64,000 nt of DNA, from assembly GCA_016182965.1 (NCBI GenBank), contig JACPFM010000035.1, forward strand, positions 22,241 to 86,240, read 5' to 3'. Below the pieces are notes generated by a model. It was not told where the DNA came from. It did not search any database and worked only from the letters and a program-made list of their open reading frames with translations. Shown in pieces: positions 24,559-31,473 of the stretch. The DNA is from Deltaproteobacteria bacterium. GTDB lineage: Bacteria; Myxococcota_A; Polyangia; Polyangiales; JADJMO01. The translations under genes were made by a program, and so were the position numbers. The first letter of the stretch is position 1; each line of letters opens with the position of its first letter.

Positions 24559-25320
24559 ATGCCGCGACGTGGCGACGACTTCGGCCCCCAGCCGCAGATC
24601 GCGTTCCCCCGCCTGACCCCTGCGGTCAAGGCGATGCTCATCGGCGTCGTCGCGCTCTTCGTGGTGCAGATGATCGAGCAGGAGTGGCTGCAGCGCGGCT
24701 GGTTCGCCCGCTTCCTCCTGCTGCACCCCAAGCAGATCTTCCAGAAGTTCCCCGAGCTGTGGCGGCTGGTCACCTGGCCGGTCGTCGAGGCGCCCGATCC
24801 GCGCGCGCTCCTGTTCGGTTGCATCACCCTGTACTTCTTCGCCACCGAGCTGGAGGAGGACTTCGGCACCCGCCGCTTCGTCCTCTTCATGGCGATCTCG
24901 GTGCTCTCGATCGGCGTCGTGGCGGCGCTCTACGGCCTCGCGCACCCGGTCTACTTCTCGAAGCCGGTCTACGGCCTCGAGCCGATCGGCTACCTGCTCA
25001 TCACCATGTGGGGCATGCGCTACCCGCACCGGCGGCTGTTCTTTCCGCCGGTCAGCGCGCGCGTGCTGGTGTGGGTCACGCTGGGCATGGCCATCCTCTT
25101 CATCCTGGCCCGCGCCGCCCAGCAGTCGCCCGCGGCTTCGCTCGGCGCGATCGGCCTGGGGTGGGCGTTCGCCCGCTACTGGGACCGCATCGACGACTGG
25201 CTCGATCGCCGCCGCCTCGCGTCCCTCAAGAAGAAGCGCGACGGCGGCGGCCGGCTCCGCGTGCTTCCGGGCGGTCGCGGCGACGATCCCAAAAAGCGCG
25301 ACAAGCGGTTCTTGAACTAG
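24559..25320 (+). CDS. Rhomboid-like membrane protein, probably without protease activity
   Basis: The protein has 253 residues with about six membrane helices. WRLVTWPVVE and the following hydrophobic helix match the rhomboid L1 region, and ELEEDFGTRRFVLFM fits the second helix region. The catalytic GxSG motif is not found; the corresponding stretch reads GLEPIGYLLITMWGM. The catalytic His helix also lacks a clear match. The C-terminus is a basic cytosolic tail. ATG 24559 is preferred over GTG 24523 because a -10-like TTATCT lies 7 nt upstream. It probably forms an operon with the lipoprotein gene 27 bp downstream. Confidence 0.65.
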   Translation: MPRRGDDFGPQPQIAFPRLTPAVKAMLIGVVALFVVQMIEQEWLQRGWFARFLLLHPKQIFQKFPELWRLVTWPVVEAPDPRALLFGCITLYFFATELEEDFGTRRFVLFMAISVLSIGVVAALYGLAHPVYFSKPVYGLEPIGYLLITMWGMRYPHRRLFFPPVSARVLVWVTLGMAILFILARAAQQSPAASLGAIGLGWAFARYWDRIDDWLDRRRLASLKKKRDGGGRLRVLPGGRGDDPKKRDKRFLN

Positions 25321-25347
25321 GCTTCCCACCCTCAGGAGCCATCTGAC

Positions 25348-27549
25348 GTGGTGCGTCGCCTCGTTCCCCTCTTCTTCTCGCTCTCGCTCGTGGTCTTCTT
25401 CTCGCTCTCGCTCGTGGCGTGCGGCACCAAAGGGGCGCCCGATCGCTTCGGCGGCGAAGACGCCTTCCCGATCGACGACGCCGACGTCGCCGAGATCTCC
25501 GGCGACGTGAGCATCCCCGACGCCGATCCGAACCTCGGCGGTCCGTGCATCGACGACGCGCAGTGCGCCCGTCCCGAGATTCCCTGCGCGAGCTTCGCCT
25601 GCGACCCCTCGGTGAAGCGCTGCCGCGCCACCCCCGACGACACGAGGTGCGACGACGGCCTCTACTGCAACGGCGCCGAGCGCTGCGATCCGCGCCGCGG
25701 GTGCATCCCCGGGCCGGTCGTCGACTGCTCGTCCGGCGACCCGTGCATGATCGACCGCTGCATCGAAGACACGCGCACGTGCGCGAGCGCGCCGCGCGAC
25801 GCCGACGGCGACGGCGACGGCACCAAGGCGTGCATCGCCAAGGGCTTCGACTGCGACGACAGCGATCCAACGGTCTCCTCCAAGGCGAAGGAGATCTGCG
25901 GTAACAAGAAGGACGACGACTGCGACGGCACCACCGACGAGGCCGATTGCGTCACCCCCGCCTACGGCAGCTGCGACACCGCGCTCGTCGTCGACAAGCC
26001 GGGCACGTACGGCGTGAACCTCGCCGGCACCGTCCGCAAGATCCCCGCCTCGTGCGCGCCGCCGACCGAGTACCCGCGGCAGATCGTCGTCGCGGTGAAG
26101 ATCACCGGGACCGAGGCGCGCGACGTCGACGTGGTCGCGACCCCGCTCGGCGCCCGCGTCGCCCTCGCGAGCTCGAAGCTGTGCGCCGACGGCACCACCG
26201 AGACGGGCTGCGCCGCGCAGCCGCCGACCGCCTCGTCGATCCGCCTGAAGATGCGCAACCTCGAGCCCGGCACCTGGCCGCTCTACCTGTTCGGGGCCGG
26301 CGAGGGGAACGTCGAGCTCAAGATCGGCTACGGGCCGCCGACGCCGCCGGCGACCAACCTCTCGTGCGCGACGGCGCTCCCGCTGCTCGACGACACGAAG
26401 CCGTCCGCGGTCGTGTCCGCCGAGCTCGTCGAGGTCGGGAAGCTCGCGAGCGCCTGCGACGGTGCGGTCGGGCCGCTGGTATATCGCGTCGACATCCCCG
26501 CGGGCTTCGGGCCGCGCGATCTACGCGTGCGCGCCACGCCCGGCTCGGCGGGCGTGCGCACCATCGTCGGCGTGCGTGACGCGGGCTGCGTGGGGTCGAG
26601 CAACGAGCTCAAGTGCGGCACGGCCAACCCGGCCGATCTCTTCGTCCGCGCGCTCCCCGCCGGCACGTACTACGTGAGCGTCGCCGCCACCGCGCCCACC
26701 GACGTGACCATCGACGCGGCGCTCTCGCCGGCCACCGTCGCGCCGGCGAACGAGGTGTGCACCGGCGCGCCCGCGCTGCCGCTGCAGGCGACCACCATCG
26801 TCGATCTCGCGGCGCACGCCGACGACATCGCCGCGAGCTGCATCGCGTCGCCGGGCTACTACCCCATCGCGCTCGACGCGGCGTACTCGCTGAAGCTCGA
26901 GGCCGCGTCCGACGTGCTCCTCGTCGCGCGGCCCACCGGCTCCGATTACGTCGGCCTCGGCATGACCTCGGCCGCGTGCGTGTCGGCGGAGCTCGGGTGC
27001 GGTCGCGGGTATCCGACGCGCCTCAACCGCCGCGCGGTGCCGGCCGGCGACTACCGCGTGTTCGTCGAGAGCCTGCTGTGGGCCAACCCGACGATCTCCG
27101 CGTTCGTGCGGCCCACCGTCACGCCCGGACCGATCGGCGCCGATCGGTGCGCCGACGCCGCCGTGACGATCCCCGCCGAGGGCGGCCTGTTCGTCGGCAG
27201 CACCGCGGGAAAGGGCGCCGATCTCGACGCGTCGTGCGACACCGTCGGCATGCCGAAGGGCGGCGCGCCGGAGGTCATCTACCGGCTCGACGTCGCCAAG
27301 AAGTCGCGCCTGATCGTCGACGCGTTCGGCTCCGCCTTCACCACCACCGTCAGCGTGCGCAAGGGCGACACCTGTCCGGGCGTCGAGCTCGAGAACGGCT
27401 GCGCCGCCGGCTACGTCGTCGACAACGCGTTCCTCGATCTGAACGTCGATCCCGGCACGTACTGGATCGTGGTCGACGGCTACTCGTTGGCGTCGGGATC
27501 GTATCGGCTCGACGTGCGCGTCGCGCCGCCCGTGCCGCCGATGCCCTGA
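25348..27549 (+). CDS. Large lipoprotein with Cys-rich modules and MopE-like metal-binding motif
   Basis: The protein has 733 residues. The signal peptide core carries an exact 24-bp tandem duplication (FFSLSLVV-FFSLSLVA), then the lipobox Cys. Cys-rich modules follow (CIDDAQCARPEIPC; CDDGLYCNGAERCDP; CMIDRCIEDTRTC). A segment FDCDDSDPTV...EICGNKKDDDCDG matches the putative metal-binding motif seen in MopE-type proteins. The remaining 500 residues form about four beta-rich repeats with YY or TYYVSV-type strands (LPAGTYYVSVAATAPT, VPAGDYRVFVES, DPGTYWIVVDG). The GTG start has AGGAG upstream. The N-terminal modules resemble those of the gene at 37845. Confidence 0.82.
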   Translation: MVRRLVPLFFSLSLVVFFSLSLVACGTKGAPDRFGGEDAFPIDDADVAEISGDVSIPDADPNLGGPCIDDAQCARPEIPCASFACDPSVKRCRATPDDTRCDDGLYCNGAERCDPRRGCIPGPVVDCSSGDPCMIDRCIEDTRTCASAPRDADGDGDGTKACIAKGFDCDDSDPTVSSKAKEICGNKKDDDCDGTTDEADCVTPAYGSCDTALVVDKPGTYGVNLAGTVRKIPASCAPPTEYPRQIVVAVKITGTEARDVDVVATPLGARVALASSKLCADGTTETGCAAQPPTASSIRLKMRNLEPGTWPLYLFGAGEGNVELKIGYGPPTPPATNLSCATALPLLDDTKPSAVVSAELVEVGKLASACDGAVGPLVYRVDIPAGFGPRDLRVRATPGSAGVRTIVGVRDAGCVGSSNELKCGTANPADLFVRALPAGTYYVSVAATAPTDVTIDAALSPATVAPANEVCTGAPALPLQATTIVDLAAHADDIAASCIASPGYYPIALDAAYSLKLEAASDVLLVARPTGSDYVGLGMTSAACVSAELGCGRGYPTRLNRRAVPAGDYRVFVESLLWANPTISAFVRPTVTPGPIGADRCADAAVTIPAEGGLFVGSTAGKGADLDASCDTVGMPKGGAPEVIYRLDVAKKSRLIVDAFGSAFTTTVSVRKGDTCPGVELENGCAAGYVVDNAFLDLNVDPGTYWIVVDGYSLASGSYRLDVRVAPPVPPMP
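25371..25418 (+). repeat. 24-bp tandem duplication inside a signal peptide
   Basis: 25371-25394 and 25395-25418 are identical except for the last base. The duplication doubles eight codons of the hydrophobic core of the lipoprotein signal peptide and keeps the frame. Confidence 0.9.
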
Positions 27550-27565
27550 GGTGACCCTCCGACGC

Positions 27566-27925
27566 TCAGTCGGCGTCGGGCGCGTCGCCCAGCGCGTCGC
27601 CCAGCGCGTCGTGCGCGTCGCCCAGCGCGTCCTGCGCGTCGGCGTCGCCCTTCGCGTCCTGCGCGTCGGAGCTCGCGTCGGTCATGTCGCTCGAACCGAT
27701 GTCGTCGGCGCGCGCGCCGTCGCCGGCGGCGTCGCTCGCCGCGGCGGGATCGGTGTACTCGCCGGTGTCGGCGAACGACGCGTCGGGGCCGCTGCCGACG
27801 GTCGCGGAGGACGGATCGTCCTGCTTCGGCCCGATGATGCACGCGGCGAGCGCGACGGTCAGCGCCGCCACCGCGAAGGGCACGAGTCGCGTCGAGCGCG
27901 TCATCCCGCGGACGAGGGCGCGCAT
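27566..27925 (-). CDS. IGPKQDDP mini-lipoprotein 4
   Basis: The protein has 119 residues and is last of four tandem paralogues. The signal peptide (LVPFAVAALTVALAAC) is followed by the conserved mature start CIIGPKQDDP and a tail of Asp, Ala, Gly and Ser with a heptad-like run of DALGDA units. It lies 2 nt after the previous stop. ATG 27904 is an alternative start. It converges on the 25348 lipoprotein gene with a 16-bp gap. Function is unknown; the acidic tail could bind cations or act as a spacer. Confidence 0.75.
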   Translation of the reverse strand: MRALVRGMTRSTRLVPFAVAALTVALAACIIGPKQDDPSSATVGSGPDASFADTGEYTDPAAASDAAGDGARADDIGSSDMTDASSDAQDAKGDADAQDALGDAHDALGDALGDAPDAD

Positions 27926-27927
27926 GA

Positions 27928-28284
27928 TCAGCCGCCCTCGCCTGGCGTGTCGGAGAGCGCGTCGGAGAGCGCGTCGGGGGTCTCGCTCGCGTCGGCGGCG
28001 TCTCCGCCGTCGGCGTCGGAAGCGTCGGCGTCGCGCGCGTTTGGCGCGTCGGCGGCCGCGTCGACGAAGCCGCCGAAGCCGCTGTCGTCGGCTCCTGCGG
28101 CGTCGGGTGTCGCGCTCGGCGCGCCGGTGTCGGCCGAAGGCGTCTCGTTGTCGACGCCCGTGTCGGTGTCGCGATCGCCGGGGGTGCCGGTGATCGGATC
28201 GTCCTGCTTGGGCCCGATGACGCACGCGGCGGCCGCGCCGCCGAGGACCAGCACCGAGAGCGTGAGGGCACGGAGCGCGCGCAC
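27928..28284 (-). CDS. IGPKQDDP mini-lipoprotein 3
   Basis: The protein has 118 residues and starts with GTG. The signal peptide ends in GGAAAAC, followed by the mature start CVIGPKQDDP and a Thr/Asp then Ala/Asp-rich tail. It is separated from its upstream paralogue by a single base. It has no cysteine other than the lipidated one, so it is expected to be an unstructured lipid-anchored acidic peptide. No family known to me matches. Confidence 0.75.
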   Translation of the reverse strand: MRALRALTLSVLVLGGAAAACVIGPKQDDPITGTPGDRDTDTGVDNETPSADTGAPSATPDAAGADDSGFGGFVDAAADAPNARDADASDADGGDAADASETPDALSDALSDTPGEGG

Positions 28285-28285
28285 G

Positions 28286-28663
28286 TCAGCCTCCGCTCAC
28301 CGCGTCGGACGGCGCGCCGCCCTCTGCGCCGGAATCACTGTCGCCGTCGTTTACCGCGTCGGACGCGGCGTCGGTCGCGCACGCGTCGCCGTCGCCCGGG
28401 CACGCGTCGCCGTCGGCGACGACCGGGGGCGCCGCCGTGTCGCCGCCCGGAGCGGCGTCGGGCGACGCGACCGCGCTGTCGGTGGCGTCGTAGGGGCCGC
28501 CGCCGCCGCCGCCACTCGTGTCGGCGCGCACCTCGCCCGCATCGGCGGCCTCGAGCGTCGCCGGATCGTCCTGCTTCGGACCGATGACGCACGCAGCCAG
28601 CGCCAGCGCGCCGAGCGCGACGGCGACGATCGTCACGCGCGCGTCAGCCGTCGGAGATCGCAT
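28286..28663 (-). CDS. IGPKQDDP mini-lipoprotein 2
   Basis: The protein has 125 residues. The signal peptide ends in LALAAC and the mature start is CVIGPKQDDP. The tail is Asp/Ala/Gly-rich with a Gly run and a DGDACPGDGDACATD segment containing two extra cysteines. The start lies inside the 3' end of paralogue 1 (20-bp overlap), so translation is probably coupled. Confidence 0.75.
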   Translation of the reverse strand: MRSPTADARVTIVAVALGALALAACVIGPKQDDPATLEAADAGEVRADTSGGGGGGPYDATDSAVASPDAAPGGDTAAPPVVADGDACPGDGDACATDAASDAVNDGDSDSGAEGGAPSDAVSGG

Positions 28664-29048
28664 CGCTGCCTCCGTGCTCGCATGGGCCCGCTTCGCTCGC
28701 GCCGGTCTCGCTGCCGGTCTCGCAGGACGGCGCATCGGACGGCGCATCAGCAGGCGCGTCGCTCGCGCCGGAGTCGGCAGCGGCGTCGCCGCCAGCGATC
28801 GCGTCGCCCTCCGGCGCGCCGCCGTCGTCGAAGGCACCGGTCGAGCCGTCCATCGGAGCGGGCGAGGTGTCGCTCGTCGCTGCGGCGTCGTAGCCGGTCT
28901 TGCCTCCCGGCGTGTCTTCGGCCGGATCGTCCTGCTTGGGCCCGATGATGCACGCGCTCATGGCCGCCGCGAGCATCGCGACGAGCACGGTCACGAGCGC
29001 GAACGCGCCGCGGACGCTACGCAGGCTCGGAGAGGACGCGAGGCGCAT
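28644..29048 (-). CDS. IGPKQDDP mini-lipoprotein 1
   Basis: The protein has 134 residues and is the first gene of the four-gene cluster. The signal peptide (FALVTVLVAMLAAAMSAC) gives the mature start CIIGPKQDDP, then an acidic Asp/Ala/Gly/Ser tail with two more cysteines near the end (SCETGSET, GPCEHGG). The ATG was chosen because upstream in-frame sequence is Arg-rich and lacks signal character. A TACCAT hexamer lies 19 nt upstream. The intergenic region beyond contains the repeat element at 29177-29390. Confidence 0.75.
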   Translation of the reverse strand: MRLASSPSLRSVRGAFALVTVLVAMLAAAMSACIIGPKQDDPAEDTPGGKTGYDAAATSDTSPAPMDGSTGAFDDGGAPEGDAIAGGDAAADSGASDAPADAPSDAPSCETGSETGASEAGPCEHGGSDAISDG

Positions 29049-29176
29049 GGGGCCGACCGTGGATGTGCATGGTACGCGCCACCGGCGCGGCACGCACGTT
29101 TCTCTGCGAAATCCCGCAGATCCACGGACAAAACGCGCGGGGCGCCTCGTCCGGTGCGGCCCAACACGGCACACAC

Positions 29177-29390
29177 CAGTCGTCAGTCGTCAGTCGTCAG
29201 TCGTCAGTCGTCAGTCGAGGGTGAAGTCGAGCGTGGTCCAAGGTCGAAAAGTCGAAGGCCCGAACCGGGGGCCAGCCCCTGGAACCCCGGAGATTCGGCC
29301 CCCGCCCTGTGTCAATCTGCCATCAGTCATCAATCCGAGCGAGAGAGCCGGCTCCCGTCTCGAGCTGACGACTGACGACTGATGACTGAT
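29177..29390. repeat. Composite repeat element with inverted heptad ends
   Basis: The element fills most of the 397-bp gap 29049-29445. The left end has about six copies of CAGTCGT (29177-29217). A short degenerate GGTCGAA block (about 29236-29262), a GC-rich core containing CCCCTGGAACCCC (about 29276-29288) and then the inverted heptamer CTGACGA/CTGATGA (29365-29390) follow. No gene is visible. The core motif and order match the element at 60350-60719. Confidence 0.75.
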
Positions 29391-29445
29391 GGCCCCGTTT
29401 TCGCGAGCAGCGACACCGCCGACGCCCCCGATCGCGACCACCCGA

Positions 29446-31131
29446 TCAGAGGTTGATGCTCCAGCCGAACGACTTCGGATCGCCTCCGAAGGCGGGGACC
29501 TTCGCGCCCTTGAAGCGGTTCTGGATGCAGCTCTTCGTGCCGGGGTCGTACTCGCCGGAGGTGACCACGGCGCTCGAGACCGAGCCGCTCGGCGCGAACG
29601 TGACCTGCACCTTGCCAGCGCCGCCCGAGCCGCAGTCCTTGTAGGGGACCGAGCTCAGCGCGGACTTGGCCGCGGCCTTGTCGAACTCCGCGCCCGCGGC
29701 GGGCGCGGGCTTCGCCGTCTCGGCCGGCTTCGGCGGCTCCTTCGGACCGCCCATCATGCAGTCGAGCGACGTGCACTTGGTGCCGGGGGAGGTGGTCGTC
29801 GGAGCGGGCTTGTCGCCGGTGGTCGTCGTCGGCTTGGCCGTGGCGGTGCCGCCCGGCGCAGCGGCGGTGCCGCCGGCGGCCGGCTTGGTGCCGGGCTTGC
29901 CGATCGGGCCGCCCGGCTCGGTCGGAGCTTCGCCGCCCGGTGCGGGCGCGGTCTCGGTCGGCTCGGCGGCCGCCTTCTTCGTGTCCTTCTTGTCGCCCTT
30001 GTCGTCGGCCTTCGGCGTCTCGAGGCCGGGCTTGCCGTCCTTCTGCGCGACCTCGTCGCCCTGGCGGGTGCCCAGCAGCACGATGACCACGACGAGGAGC
30101 AGGGCGACGATGCCGCCCATGGCGAGGATGAGACCCTTGTTCGACTTCTTCGACTCTTCGGCGGCGGGGCTCTCGGCGAGCGCCGCGGCCGGAGGAGGCG
30201 CGAGGATCGGCGCGCCGAGCGCCGTGCCGAAGGCGCCGCCGCCGCCGAGGTTCATGATGTCGTCGAGCTTCGCGCGATCGTCCCTCGCGCCGTTGACCGG
30301 CTTGGCGGCCGCCGCGAGCTTCTGGATGTCGATGAGGCCGGATTTCTCCTCGTCGCTCGGGACCACCGCGGCGCCGGCCGTCGCGGGGCCCGACGCGGTG
30401 AGCGCCGAGAGCGAGAAGAGGACCGAGTTCTCGTTGCGGGCGCCGATCGGCTTGCCGCCGCCCATCGCGAGGCCGGGCGGCATCGCGAGCGCGGAGCCCA
30501 CGGGGGCGCTGGTCGCCACGTCTTCTTCTTCGGTCCCCGGAGCCTGCGCGGCGAACAGGTCGACCGCGCCGCCGCGCCGCGAGCCACCGAGGCGCGCGGG
30601 CTGGGAGGGCTCGCCGATGATCGGGCCGCCGTAGCCGCCGCCGGCCGCGGGGAGCGGCGCGCCGCCGCCGTTTCCACCGGCCGGAGCGTCGTAGCTCGGC
30701 GACGGATACGCCGCGGTGGGAGGCTCGGACGGGAACGCCGGCGCCGCGGGGGGCGGAACGCTCGCCTGCACCGCCGACTGCAGCTCCGCGATGTCGCGCA
30801 CGGCCTGCCAGTCGGCCATGCCGTCGCGCCACACGAAGGTGTCGGGGGTGACCACGCCCTGGCGCATCAGGTCCATGAGCTGCGCGGTCGTGACCTCGCG
30901 CTGATCGTTGTCGTCGATCGACGCGGTCCACGTGTCGGCCGCGGGCGGAGGCAACGCGGCTTGATCGAAGACGCGCGTCTCGTCTTGATCGTGGGCCTGC
31001 TCGGCGGGTTCGCGCCCATCGATCTCGATGCGGGCGCCGCACTTCTTGCAGGCGATTTTGACGATCTTCCCGCGGACTTTCTCGTCGGCGATGTTGTACT
31101 TCGCTCCGCAGGACTGGCACGAGATCTTCAT
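29446..31131 (-). CDS. GltJ/AgmX-like protein: zinc ribbon, GYF domain, membrane helix, TonB-like C-terminus
   Basis: The protein has 561 residues. The N-terminal zinc ribbon has Cys pairs at 5/8 and 28/31 (MKISCQSCG, ACKKCG). A GYF-type domain (about 65-115: WTASIDDNDQREVTTAQLMD, DTFVWRDGMADW) follows, then a long Pro/Gly/Ala linker, one membrane helix (LILAMGGIVALLLVVVIVLL, about 330-350), a Lys/Thr/Pro-rich periplasmic region and a C-terminal AgmX/PglI-type domain (KVQVTFAPSGSVSSAVV). In Myxococcus, GltJ links the cytoplasmic gliding machinery to the envelope through these parts. No other glt or agl genes are visible here. A weak GAGAGG precedes the ATG; a promoter lies at 31251-31280. Confidence 0.82.
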   Translation of the reverse strand: MKISCQSCGAKYNIADEKVRGKIVKIACKKCGARIEIDGREPAEQAHDQDETRVFDQAALPPPAADTWTASIDDNDQREVTTAQLMDLMRQGVVTPDTFVWRDGMADWQAVRDIAELQSAVQASVPPPAAPAFPSEPPTAAYPSPSYDAPAGGNGGGAPLPAAGGGYGGPIIGEPSQPARLGGSRRGGAVDLFAAQAPGTEEEDVATSAPVGSALAMPPGLAMGGGKPIGARNENSVLFSLSALTASGPATAGAAVVPSDEEKSGLIDIQKLAAAAKPVNGARDDRAKLDDIMNLGGGGAFGTALGAPILAPPPAAALAESPAAEESKKSNKGLILAMGGIVALLLVVVIVLLGTRQGDEVAQKDGKPGLETPKADDKGDKKDTKKAAAEPTETAPAPGGEAPTEPGGPIGKPGTKPAAGGTAAAPGGTATAKPTTTTGDKPAPTTTSPGTKCTSLDCMMGGPKEPPKPAETAKPAPAAGAEFDKAAAKSALSSVPYKDCGSGGAGKVQVTFAPSGSVSSAVVTSGEYDPGTKSCIQNRFKGAKVPAFGGDPKSFGWSINL

Positions 31132-31473
31132 GTTGCGTTGCCTCTCGTCGCGACCGCATACGGCCGAGGACGAATCGTCGCGATACCCGTGAACGGCGTC
31201 GACTGCGGATGCAGCGTGCCAACGCGGGCCCGTTTGGATCGAGCCTGTGAAGTGTAAGTGGAACCAAAGGGGTCGATCAAGGAGCGTGCAGACGCGTCGG
31301 CCTGCATGCGCGAGCAGCCAGCGCTTGGACGCGCATCCCTCGAGCATGTTTGGGGGCATGTTTGGGAGCAGGTCGGGCAGGAGGGTCGGCGGAGCGCACG
31401 GCCGAGCGCGCGGGGGTGTGCGCGAGCGTCGACGAGCGGGTCCGTGGCCGCGCCCGCCGGGTCGCCGACCGCG
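31132..31473. other. Gene-free interval upstream of the GltJ-like gene
   Basis: This 342-bp stretch between two minus-strand genes has no supported coding frame. It contains the promoter at 31251-31280 and two copies of GCATGTTTGGG about 12 bp apart near 31340-31365. I see nothing else in it. Confidence 0.5.
31251..31280 (-). promoter_or_regulatory. Sigma-70-type promoter for the GltJ-like gene
   Basis: On the minus strand TTGATC (31275-31280) and TACACT (31251-31256) are 18 bp apart. The leader to ATG 31131 would be about 115 nt, unlike the leaderless pattern elsewhere, leaving room for 5'-UTR control. Confidence 0.5.
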
